Position numbers and translations under genes: made by a program | Assembly (NCBI GenBank): GCA_038746835.1 | Contig: JBCDKH010000010.1 | Coordinates: 1 to 40,014, forward strand | Length of the DNA stretch: 40,014 nt | Direction: 5' to 3' | Origin: Planctomycetota bacterium | GTDB lineage: Bacteria; Planctomycetota; Phycisphaerae; Tepidisphaerales; Tepidisphaeraceae | Notes under the pieces: generated by a model | Databases searched by the model: none | Told to the model about the DNA's origin: nothing | What the model saw: only the letters and a program-made list of their open reading frames with translations | Shown: positions 17,374 through 25,140 of the stretch, in pieces | Position numbering within the stretch: position 1 is the stretch's first letter | Layout: the number at the start of each line of letters is the position of its first letter

Positions 17374-17384
17374 GCAAGGCTTGC
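17374..17384. promoter_or_regulatory. Putative LacI-family operator B
   Basis: GCAAGGCTTGC is a perfect five-base inverted repeat around one base, flanked by an outer ACGCAAG (17360-17366) / CTTGCGT (17380-17386) pair. It lies 28 bp before the lacI GTG and 92 bp before the PEP-CTERM copy B start. Ten of eleven bases equal operator A, and CAAT is placed identically three bases before it. Autoregulation by LacI is the likely meaning. Confidence 0.5.
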
Positions 17385-17411
17385 GTAATGTTTGCGTCGT
17401 AGAGTTGAGCT

Positions 17412-18449
17412 GTGGCAACGGTCAAGCAGATAGCCGAGCACCTCGACGTCTCGAGCGCCACCGTCAGCCGCGTCCTGAACAATCGTCCCGGCATCGGCAG
17501 TGCCACCCGACAGCGCGTCCTCGAAGCTGCTCGCTCCATGGGCTTCGAGCGCGACAACGGGCTCCACGAGAGCCGCTACATCGGCTTCGTCCACCCGCTG
17601 GGCCACTTCAACGGCGACATGGGCGGCTACCACTCGGCGCTGATCGGGGGCATCGGCTCCGTGATGAGCCAGCACCAGTTCGACCTCGCCCTCATCGACC
17701 CGTACCGCGACAAGCGACCCGCCGAGAGCTTCGGCGAGTTCTTCCTGCGCAAGGGCTTACGCGGCGCGATCGTCCAGGTCCGGCCCGAGAACGATCGCGT
17801 CGTCAAAGCCATGGCCGACGAGCGGCTGCCGATCGTCCTCGTCGCCTCGCACCTCGATCACCCCGACCTCTCCACCGCCACCGTCGATTCAGCCGCCGGC
17901 TACGAGCAGGCCGTCGAACACCTCGTCCACCTCGGCCATCGCGACCTCGGGCTCGTCGGACGCACCGCCGGCGACTGGGACCACCGCGAACGCGTCCTCG
18001 GCTTCGAGCGTGCCATGGCTAAGCATGGCCTGGCGGAACGTCGCGACTGGCGCTGGACCTGCGATTCCGAGTTCCGCAGCGGACAAAGCATCATCCGTCG
18101 CATCGCCACGCTGCCGGACCGGCCGACCGCCCTTCTGTTCACCGATGGCAAGCCCGCCATCGGAGCCGTCAGCGCGTGCAAGGCCGTCGGCATCGACGTG
18201 CCGGGCGAACTGAGCATCGTCGGATTTGACGACTCGGTCCGGCGATTCGACACATCACCCGCCATCACCTGCGTCTGCCAGAACGCCCTCCGCCTGGGGG
18301 AAGAAGCGGCGACGCTGCTCCTTCGCAAGCTCGCTGGCGAGATCGATTCGCCCCAGCACGTCCAGCTGCCCGCCACGTTCGAAGTCTGCGAAACCACCGG
18401 CCCGGCAGCACTTTCAGAACCGACAGGCACCCTCGTCGCTCGTTCCTAG
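17412..18449 (+). CDS. LacI-family transcriptional regulator
   Basis: Protein of 345 residues with a GTG start. The N-terminal helix-turn-helix and hinge are classical (VKQIAEHLDVSSATVSRVLN then NRPGIGSATRQRVLEAAR). A periplasmic-binding-protein-like sensor follows (residues 60-330), with PTALLFTDGKPAIGAVSACK and GIDVPGELSIVGFDDSV as family landmarks. It is divergent from the PEP-CTERM/pseudopilin/agarase genes and has operator-like palindromes at its own promoter and at the second PEP-CTERM gene. That supports control of the polysaccharide locus by a sugar ligand, probably an agar or galactan product (inference). Confidence 0.9.
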   Translation: MATVKQIAEHLDVSSATVSRVLNNRPGIGSATRQRVLEAARSMGFERDNGLHESRYIGFVHPLGHFNGDMGGYHSALIGGIGSVMSQHQFDLALIDPYRDKRPAESFGEFFLRKGLRGAIVQVRPENDRVVKAMADERLPIVLVASHLDHPDLSTATVDSAAGYEQAVEHLVHLGHRDLGLVGRTAGDWDHRERVLGFERAMAKHGLAERRDWRWTCDSEFRSGQSIIRRIATLPDRPTALLFTDGKPAIGAVSACKAVGIDVPGELSIVGFDDSVRRFDTSPAITCVCQNALRLGEEAATLLLRKLAGEIDSPQHVQLPATFEVCETTGPAALSEPTGTLVARS

Positions 18450-18460
18450 CCTGACTGCCT

Positions 18461-19342
18461 ATGGCAGACCAGGTCACCCTCCAGCTCGGCCACTCCCCCG
18501 ATCCGGACGACGCGTTCATGTTCTACGCGCTCGCCCAGGACCCGCCGCTCGTCGACGCGGGCCGCTGGCGGTTCCAGCACGTGATGCAGGACATCCAGAC
18601 CCTCAGCCACCGCGCCAAGACCGGCGACCTCGAGTTCACCGCCATCAGCGTCGCCACCTACCCGCTCGTCGCCGACAAGTACGCCATCACCAGCTGCGGC
18701 GCCTCCATGGGCGACGGCTACGGCCCGATGCTCGTCGCCAAGACGCCCATGAAACCCGACGATCTTCGGGAGAAACGCGTCAAAATCGCCGTCCCCGGCA
18801 CGCTAACCAGCGCCTTCCTCACCTGCCAACTCTTCCTCGGCAAGGCGGGCGAAGCCTTCGATTACGAGGTCGTCATGTTCGACGAGATCCCACAGGCCGT
18901 GCTGTCAGGCCGGGCGGACGTCGGGCTCCTGATCCACGAGGGCCAGCTCACCTACCGCGACATGGGGCTACACCTCATCGCCGACCTCGGCATCTGGTGG
19001 AACGAGCACAACGACGGCCTGCCCTTGCCCCTGGGCTGCAACTGCATCCGCCGCGACCTCGACGCCGTGCACGGCGAGGGCTCCATGACCGACGCCACCC
19101 GCGTCCTGCGGGACAGCATCCAGTACAGCCTCGACAACCGCGAAGCGGCCGTCCGCTACAGCATGAAGTACGGCCGCGACCTCGACACCGCGACCGCCGA
19201 CAAGTTCGTCGGCATGTACGTCAACGACTGGACCCTCGACTACGGCCCTAGCGGCAAGGAGGCGATCACCCGCTTCCTCCGCGCCGGTGCCGCCGCCGGC
19301 TACATCCCGGCAGCGCCTGACATCCAGTTCGTCACGCCGTAA
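18461..19342 (+). CDS. mqnD: Menaquinone biosynthesis protein MqnD (1,4-dihydroxy-6-naphthoate synthase)
   Basis: Protein of 293 residues of the MqnA/MqnD family, which adopts a periplasmic-binding-protein fold. MqnD converts cyclic dehypoxanthine futalosine to 1,4-dihydroxy-6-naphthoate in the futalosine menaquinone pathway. Visible landmarks are LGHSPDPDDAFMFYALA (residues 8-24), ISVATYPLVADKYAITSCGA, VPGTLTSAFLTCQLFLG, and DVGLLIHEGQLTY containing a conserved His. It starts 11 bp after the lacI stop but has no evident link to sugar metabolism. Other mqn genes are not in the window. Confidence 0.88.
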   Translation: MADQVTLQLGHSPDPDDAFMFYALAQDPPLVDAGRWRFQHVMQDIQTLSHRAKTGDLEFTAISVATYPLVADKYAITSCGASMGDGYGPMLVAKTPMKPDDLREKRVKIAVPGTLTSAFLTCQLFLGKAGEAFDYEVVMFDEIPQAVLSGRADVGLLIHEGQLTYRDMGLHLIADLGIWWNEHNDGLPLPLGCNCIRRDLDAVHGEGSMTDATRVLRDSIQYSLDNREAAVRYSMKYGRDLDTATADKFVGMYVNDWTLDYGPSGKEAITRFLRAGAAAGYIPAAPDIQFVTP

Positions 19343-19369
19343 ATCGCGTCGAAAATGGCCCACGTGGAG

Positions 19370-19389
19370 CGCGCACCACGCGGTGCGCG
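19370..19389 (+). terminator. Hairpin downstream of mqnD
   Basis: CGCGCACC (19370-19377) pairs perfectly with GGTGCGCG (19382-19389) over a four-base loop, 28 bases after the mqnD stop. No strong T-run follows, so this is a candidate terminator or mRNA end-protecting stem. Confidence 0.45.
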
Positions 19390-19774
19390 TTGGACACTGT
19401 TGGGTCCCCGCCGATACCCCGCCCCGGCGCGGCCGACACCCAACGCCGACCCCGCCAACACCCGACTACGACCCACCGGCCACCCCGCCGCAACCCAACT
19501 CCGCCACCACCCCGCCGCCGGTTCGCTGCCACCCCGACAATCCGTCCCGCCGGCCGCCATCGCGCAGCGCGACGGCTCCTCGTCAGCAATCGCTGCGCCT
19601 CATCTGACTACGAAATCACCGGCTCTTCCCGCAAGCCTCGGATGCACGACCGACCGGCGTGACGAAGTCAAGCAACCGCCGGAAGCCCCGCCGCACAAAA
19701 CACTGCACCACTACCCATCGGGCGAGGTGCAGGAGGAGCGCCATCCCACGAGGTCGCCCGTGCAGAACAAGCTG
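19390..19774. other. Non-coding stretch with C-rich plus strand
   Basis: No convincing gene is seen between mqnD and the NACHT remnant. From about 19400 to 19560 the plus strand is strongly C-rich and G-poor (runs such as CCGCCACCACCCCGCCGCCG). Open frames here translate to Pro/Thr/Arg-rich low-complexity sequence with no ribosome site. Composition moves towards the AT-richer NACHT patch after about 19580. Confidence 0.5.
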
Positions 19775-21614
19775 CTATCCCGACCAGTCATCCCTCAACC
19801 TGCTGATCGTCAGATCTCCAGCTGACTCATCCTCAGCGATCTGGTCAAGCATAACCTGGTGCTGCTCACTTGCCACCCTACATATTTCATCAGCGATAGC
19901 GTCAAAGACAAACTCCGCTTTCTCAATCCCTTCCACAAGCGCAATGACGCTTCTAGTACGAAGCTCCGACTCATGGAGACTGTTATCATCAACTTCGCCT
20001 CGTGCCTTGATATTCTTCGCGAGATCGACTTTAGGAACTAGCGCCGATATATCCCTCGCCTGGGGCTCCGAGAGGCAAAACTCAATCACTTGACTAAACG
20101 GACCCATATATACAAGCTCCACAGAACGTTCGTTACCTAGATGGACTGCTTCTTCTGAATGCGAGAACAAGTTGACGTACGATTCACCGAATACAAAGCT
20201 CAACCTTCTCTTTCGCGACTCTCTCGTAGCCCTTTCGAACTCGCTTAGACACTGCCTAAGCTGCGGCTCAGCAAAGAATTTTGTATAGCGATAAGGCATA
20301 ATCTGCCTAATAAAGTTCATTTCGTTTAACCAATACTCTCCGAGATCTCGCTCGACAATGCCATGCAGAAGAGACCCCGCTGCCGATTCGTTCAACTCGC
20401 ACAGACACGACGCTGCGAAAAACTCCTGGACCGTTTTGTGCGCAAATTCGAAGACGCTTCCATCTTTGACTATCAGGCTAGTGGCCGCTTCGATGTCATG
20501 CAAGACATCGATTGGGTCAGCTTCTATTCTCAGATGTTCGATTGCCGCAATGCAGCAAGATTCCATATCGCGTGTCGAGAGAGCGATCGAACCGAATCGC
20601 TTTGATTCAAAACAGATTATCTCGAATATTTTCCGGAACGCAGAAATTTTCAGCTCGCATCGAAGCTCACGCAAGTATGCTTATTTCGACTCATCATGCT
20701 CTTCGAATAGCAATGGAAACAGCCTGTCATAAAACTCAACAGTAGTTATCGGGCAGCCGGCGTGTCTTCTTAAATATTACAAGCAGGATAGTGACAAGGA
20801 GTGGAGAAGTCAACATCTCTTCAAAGTCACTGTTCTTACTGGTGCGCAGTTGATGAATGATTGACGTCGCAAGCGTGCCCTCGGGGTCAAGTTTCCAGAT
20901 GAGCTCGTGCGCCTGCTCCTCTGATAGCGGCAGCAACGTTAAGTTACGGAAATAGCCAGATCGCTGAAGCCTTCCCCGCGGACGACTGCTAACAATGACA
21001 CGCGAATCACCGAACTCTGCGCGATGACACATTTGATTGATCGCTTCAATCGTCGCTTTCTGCGCATTGTGAGGAACTTCGTCAAATCCATCGAGGAATA
21101 CACTTACATTGTTGCGTTGGATTAAGTCTAGAACATCTCTTGGCGAAAAGTCAGCCTGAAGATCAGAAAAGTATCCAACCAATAAATCCATTAGCGACAT
21201 CTCATCTGACACATCTCTCAAGCGTACGAATGCGACGAATGCGCGATTCAACTGCTGCTCGATCGCGCAAGCATGTCGCATGAACAGAGATTTTCCATGC
21301 CCCGCGTGCCCCTCAATAAGGATGTTTCTACCGGGAAGATCATCAAGCGACCTCGCGGTGATTGCACCGAGTTGTGTTGAGAACGATCTATCTATGAAAA
21401 AATCTGCTATATCCTTTGGCTCTTTATCAAACCAGAATGTTTTGACCTGCCTCAGCTCTCGCAATCGGTGTTGTACAGCCTGCTCTAAATCAACGCGACT
21501 GATCCTACTCGATGTCTTCCTATCAATCTGTGAGAGCCTCCCGACCAGATCGGATCCAATACGCGCGATCGTCGACGTTGCAATAGGCTCGAGAGCGATC
21601 ACGTGATACGCCAC
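19775..21614 (-). pseudogene. Broken NACHT-domain STAND NTPase
   Basis: The N-terminal part (21614 to 20736, GTG start) has a NACHT domain. Walker A is IEGHAGHGKSLFMRH (G102-S109), Walker B is VSVFLDGFDEV (LDGFDE, 174-179), a sensor-like VIVSSRPRG follows, and then LTLLPLSEEQAHELI and TSPLLVTILLVIFKKTRRLP. It stops just after LPDN. In the next frame the expected continuation EFYDRLFPLLFEEHDESK is present (about 20737-20684), then an in-frame TAA at 20681-20683, and the C-terminal part runs on with FEFAHKTVQEFFAASCL, a typical NACHT post-domain motif. One frameshift (near 20742-20750) and one nonsense codon within about 70 bases therefore split one gene of about 610 codons. NACHT NTPases in bacteria include phage-defence proteins. 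The region is clearly AT-richer than its surroundings, suggesting transfer. Confidence 0.8.
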
Positions 21615-21924
21615 CTTTCCGAGACAATGCTGCTTAATGCGACGTGCGTCGCACCCGCCATGTATGGACAGTGTCTTCTACTTTCTCTCGCCCGGTTTAT
21701 GGATCGATCGACACGGCTGCGTTCGCGACGGTGGCGTCGCTCACATTCAGTTGACGTTCTTGTTCCAACCCTTTTTTGACTAACGCTTGCCGACACCCTC
21801 TTCGTCTGACGCCTCGCAGTTCGGCATGGAGTGCTTGGCGTGGACGTAGGCCGATCCTCACGTTGTATGCGCAAATGCGGCATCGTTCTCACCGTCAAGG
21901 TTAGCAGGCAAATCGAATCCGGTA
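21615..21924. other. Intergenic stretch upstream of the NACHT remnant
   Basis: Nothing coding is supported here. A minus-strand frame of 99 codons overlaps it but is Arg/Ser/Thr-rich, low in hydrophobic residues and without homology I can recognise. The stretch presumably holds the promoters of the NACHT gene. No repeat or attachment-site-like duplication was seen against the other edge near 19600-19800. Confidence 0.4.
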
Positions 21925-22878
21925 TTAATAGCCGGCGTGCAGGTCGACCTCGCTGGGTCGCTCACCCTGCGTGAGGGCCTGAAGCAGGTGGGCTAGGGCG
22001 GACAGGCGTTGGTCGCGGCGGCCGGGGCTGGAGAAGGCGGCGGCGACGTGGGGGCTGAGGAGGACATTGTCCAACGTCTCCCACGGCTGGGTGCCGCCGG
22101 TTGAAGGTTCGCCGTCGGGAAGCTGGTGCGGGTAGGTCCACCAGACGTCGAGGCCGGCGGCGGCGAGGGGGCCGGTTTGCAGGGCGGCGAACAGGGCCGA
22201 CTCGTCGAAGACGTGGCCTCGGCCGACGTTGACGATCACGCTGCCGGCGGGCAGCAGTGCGAGGCGGCGGGCATCGATCAGGCCGCGGGTCGCGTCGGTG
22301 AGCGGCAGGCTGCAGACCAGCACGTCGGCCCGGGGCAGGACGTCGTTGAGCCGGTCGATCGGCGTCGTGCCGTCACGGCCGGTGCGGGTGACGGCGGTGA
22401 CGCGGACGTCCATCGCTTCGAGGATGCGTCCGACGCGCCGGCCGATCTCGCCGAAGCCGAGCAGGACGGCCGACTTGCCTTCGAGGACGATCATCCGCTG
22501 GACGACGTCTCCCGGCGCGCCGCGACCTGGCCACTCGCCCCGCCGCTGCATGGCGTCGATCGTCGTCAGCCGCCGGCACGCAGCCAGGAGCAGTCCGACC
22601 GCATGCTCCGCCACGGCGGCCGCGTTGTCGTGGAGATTGTGCAACGTGACGCCGCCCCGCTCCAGCAGTGCCAGCCGCAACCGATCCGGCACTCCGGCCC
22701 ACGGCAGGACCCAGTGCTTCAGCTGCGCGGCATCGGCCAGCAACGCCGGGTCGCTCCCGACGATCACCTCGGCATCGGCGGGCGTGTCGACGAAGTCGCA
22801 GTAGGTGGTGTTTGCGATTAGCGCCGAGCGCTCGTCGTCGTCAGTGGCATAGGCGAGATGCACGCGGAGCGATGGCAC
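21925..22878 (-). CDS. D-isomer-specific 2-hydroxyacid dehydrogenase family protein
   Basis: Protein of 317 residues with a GTG start. The NAD-binding domain has AVLLGFGEIGRRVGRILEAM (G-x-G-x2-G) and then VTAVTRTGRDG. Later VLVCSLPLTDATRGLIDARR and PAGSVIVNVGRGHVFDESAL fit the phosphoglycerate dehydrogenase/hydroxyacid dehydrogenase family. The family's Glu and His active-site region is altered: the usual GAALDVFEEEP segment reads AAGLDVWWTYPHQ, followed by NVLLSPHVAAAFS with the catalytic-type His. The substrate is unknown. The gene stands alone between the NACHT remnant and the repeat-bearing gap. Confidence 0.82.
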   Translation of the reverse strand: MPSLRVHLAYATDDDERSALIANTTYCDFVDTPADAEVIVGSDPALLADAAQLKHWVLPWAGVPDRLRLALLERGGVTLHNLHDNAAAVAEHAVGLLLAACRRLTTIDAMQRRGEWPGRGAPGDVVQRMIVLEGKSAVLLGFGEIGRRVGRILEAMDVRVTAVTRTGRDGTTPIDRLNDVLPRADVLVCSLPLTDATRGLIDARRLALLPAGSVIVNVGRGHVFDESALFAALQTGPLAAAGLDVWWTYPHQLPDGEPSTGGTQPWETLDNVLLSPHVAAAFSSPGRRDQRLSALAHLLQALTQGERPSEVDLHAGY

Positions 22879-22941
22879 TGCAGCAGGCTAGTGATGAGCG
22901 ACACTTGAATGAGACTTCTAATACGGGTTTTGCCGTGAGCG

Positions 22942-23040
22942 TGCGCTTCCGTCATCCCGAGCGCAGCCGAGGGACCTCGTCTGGTGGAAGCTGAAGCGGT
23001 CCCTCGACTCGCTGCGCTCGCTCGGGATGACGGAAGCGCG
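22942..23040. repeat. Palindromic intergenic repeat 1 (REP-like)
   Basis: A 19-base arm GCGCTTCCGTCATCCCGAG (22943-22961) is the exact complement of 23021-23039. Inside it CGCAG then CCGAGGGACC (22962-22975) pairs with 22998-23016 apart from a four-base insertion. The tip is about 22 bases. The motif of CGTCATCCCGAGCG and GAGGGACC words is a common design of dispersed intergenic palindromes. Confidence 0.85.
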
Positions 23041-23141
23041 TACTCAAGTCAGAATCCGTATAATCGCAAGGATCGCGACTGCGAACAGCGTCTTCGAGCT
23101 ACCTGGTGAGCAATCCACCCCAGGTACACCCGCGCTCGACA

Positions 23142-23209
23142 CGAGCCCCGAGTGTGAGCGAGGGGTTCTGCACGGTCGTCGGATACCCCTCGCTCACGCT
23201 CGGGGCTCG
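23142..23209. repeat. Palindromic intergenic repeat 2 (REP-like)
   Basis: Two 25-base arms, 23142-23166 and 23185-23209, are complementary at 24 of 25 positions (CGAGCCCCGAGTGTGAGCGA... on the left side) with an 18-base loop. It lies in the same gap as repeat 1 but has unrelated sequence. With repeat 1 it accounts for most of the 495-base space between the dehydrogenase and the ROK gene; no gene is seen in the remainder. Confidence 0.85.
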
Positions 23210-23373
23210 CACCAACCATTCGAGCGACTTTCTTTCGGCTCGAAGAAACCGAGGGGCTGCGATGGAGTGGTCAACATGATCGTTTACTTCCGTCCTGGTG
23301 GCTTTGGCGACGAGCCGACTCACCAGACATTGTGCAAGACCAAACGATCGCGAGGCACTGCTAACGTGAGCGT

Positions 23374-24192
23374 GTGATCGGCCTCGACATCGGCGGTTCG
23401 AGTGTGAAGGTTGCGGCGTGGGATGGTCGGGCGTGGACGCTCTCGAAGAGCGACTCGTATGCGTGGCCGGATGGCGAGACGCTGCGGCGCGCGGTGGCGT
23501 CGTGTCTGGGTGATCAGGACGGCCCCGTCGGGCTGAGTGTGCCGGGCGTGTTGAGTGACGACAGGGCCCGCGTGCTGCGGGCGGCGAATGTGCCGGGGTT
23601 GGTCGGCCTGCCGTTGCGTGAGCTGGTCGGTCGGCCGGTGGTGGTGACGACGGATCAGATCGCGGCGGCGGTGGACATTGCAGCGTCGCGAAAACTGCGT
23701 GGGCGGCTGCTGTCGATCGCCATCGGTTCCGGCGTCGGGGCGGCGGTGCTGGACGTGAGCGACGAGCACCCGCTGGGCGTGCCGCTGCGGGTCAACGGCG
23801 ATTCGCCGGGGCATCTCGGGCAGATCGACGTGTCGCTGGACGACGATCCGCCGGTGGCTCCCGACGGCGGTGCGGGTGGCGTGGAGGCGTACCTCGGCGG
23901 CGTTGCGCTTGTCGATCGTGACGCGACGACGTTGTCTGCCGACGAGCCGGCGGTGCGGGCGTTGGTGCGACTGCTGCGGATCGCCCACGCGATTTACCGG
24001 CCGAACCACATCGTCCTTTCCGGCGGAATCGGCAGGCGACTGTCGCATCTGGCCGACGCGATCGTCGAGCGGACGAGCGATCGGCTGACCAACCTCGCCA
24101 GAGACGCCTGGACGCTGGGCTTCGGCGATGACGACCACCACGCCGCCCGCGGCGCGGCGAGATGGGCCTTGCAATCGCGCGGAATCGGTTAA
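23374..24192 (+). CDS. ROK-family sugar kinase-like protein
   Basis: Protein of 272 residues with an ASKHA-fold start, VIGLDIGGSSVKVAAWDG (phosphate 1 loop). Next come VGLSVPGVLSDDRARVLRAA, then LLSIAIGSGVGAAVLD (phosphate 2-like), GDSPGHLGQID resembling the ROK E/H-G-H motif, and HIVLSGGIGRRLSHLAD (adenosine motif). The ROK Cys-rich zinc motif is absent and the protein is shorter than glucokinase-type ROK proteins (about 300). It is probably a sugar kinase or a kinase-derived sensor; the substrate is unknown. The GTG start is assigned from the first beta strand. Confidence 0.7.
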   Translation: MIGLDIGGSSVKVAAWDGRAWTLSKSDSYAWPDGETLRRAVASCLGDQDGPVGLSVPGVLSDDRARVLRAANVPGLVGLPLRELVGRPVVVTTDQIAAAVDIAASRKLRGRLLSIAIGSGVGAAVLDVSDEHPLGVPLRVNGDSPGHLGQIDVSLDDDPPVAPDGGAGGVEAYLGGVALVDRDATTLSADEPAVRALVRLLRIAHAIYRPNHIVLSGGIGRRLSHLADAIVERTSDRLTNLARDAWTLGFGDDDHHAARGAARWALQSRGIG

Positions 24193-24263
24193 GCTGCGAG
24201 TCCCTCCTTCCGCGGCCGACGTCCTGTCGCCACCCACCGCCTCGTCCTGACGCGGAGACCATC

Positions 24264-25115
24264 ATGAAGCACTCACGAGACCTCGTGCGTTCCGGCCTGA
24301 TCGCCCTTTCGATGTTTGCGATCGCTGCCACTGCCCATGCGGCTGAACTGAAGACGCTGACGACCTTTGATGTTCGCGACATTCTGGAGCCGATCCCTGA
24401 GCTTGTCGTGATTGGTTCAGACGCGGAATTGCCGGAGGAAATGCCAGAGCCGCAACCGATTGGCCCGTTGCTGCTCGATCTGCTGCAGGACGTCGTCGCC
24501 GACCCGGATGCGATCACGCTCGAAGGCAGTCAGGTCCGCGGCCTCTTGACCAAGTCGGAACGAACAGATCTGACACACGTTTTACAACAGGTACGAGCGA
24601 CACGATTCCTGTGGCTTGGCGTGGAGTTGCAGGTCATGCAGGTGCCGTTTTCACTCGTCGATGGTCATGCAAAGAGCCAAGACCCAAACACACGGCCGAC
24701 CATTCTCACCCGAGCTGATTTTGAGCGACTCAGCAATCAGCTCAACAACTCGAAACTCGTCCGACGCTTGTTCGTATCGCACGTGCCACTGCGAAATGGG
24801 CAAATGCTGAAATGCACCGAAACCCTGGCTCTACCAAACAAGGCGATTGCCGATGGAGCTGAGAATCAGTCGTCTCAGTTGTCGATCATGCTGACGCCGA
24901 CGCTTTCGGCGGACCGTCGGTACGTCACATTCGCATTCGACGCCGAGCTCGAAGGTGTCGCCGCGGCCAAGAACAGGGAGCTACCAACGGCACTGCCGAC
25001 AGCGATTTCGATGCCGGTCGGCGACTGGATGATGCTCCCGTTCGAGCCGAGGTCCGAGGATCAGGACTGGCGCTTGGTCGCCCTAGTCAAGCCGACGCAC
25101 GTCAAGCGAGACTGA
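24264..25115 (+). CDS. Exported protein of unknown function
   Basis: Protein of about 283 residues with a signal peptide (SGLIALSMFAIAATAHAAE, cut after AHA). The mature protein opens with LKTLTTFDVRDILEPIPELV, a phrase resembling the YDVRDLL start of many Planctomycetota proteins that carry secretin-like repeats. The C-terminal half (SSQLSIMLTPTLSADRRYVT followed by FAFDAEL) resembles the beta-core of type II/III secretin proteins, but no full domain can be claimed. ATG 24264 is chosen because the signal peptide starts there. Base composition is somewhat lower in GC than the neighbours. Confidence 0.6.
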   Translation: MKHSRDLVRSGLIALSMFAIAATAHAAELKTLTTFDVRDILEPIPELVVIGSDAELPEEMPEPQPIGPLLLDLLQDVVADPDAITLEGSQVRGLLTKSERTDLTHVLQQVRATRFLWLGVELQVMQVPFSLVDGHAKSQDPNTRPTILTRADFERLSNQLNNSKLVRRLFVSHVPLRNGQMLKCTETLALPNKAIADGAENQSSQLSIMLTPTLSADRRYVTFAFDAELEGVAAAKNRELPTALPTAISMPVGDWMMLPFEPRSEDQDWRLVALVKPTHVKRD

Positions 25116-25118
25116 AGC

Positions 25119-25131
25119 CGACGGACCGTCG
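25119..25131. terminator. Short palindrome between convergent genes
   Basis: CGACGG, one base, CCGTCG forms a perfect six-pair stem in the 25-base space between two converging genes. It could serve as a weak two-way terminator, but the loop of one base and lack of T-runs make this tentative. Confidence 0.25.
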
Positions 25132-25140
25132 ACGATCTGG

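Noticed and set aside
19355-19825. Open frames in the gap after mqnD
   Set aside because: They translate to Pro/Thr/Arg low-complexity sequence caused by the C-rich tract and overlap the NACHT 3' end.
21599-21898. 99-codon minus-strand frame upstream of the NACHT remnant
   Set aside because: Composition is Arg/Ser/Thr-rich with no hydrophobic core, no ribosome site and overlap with the NACHT start.
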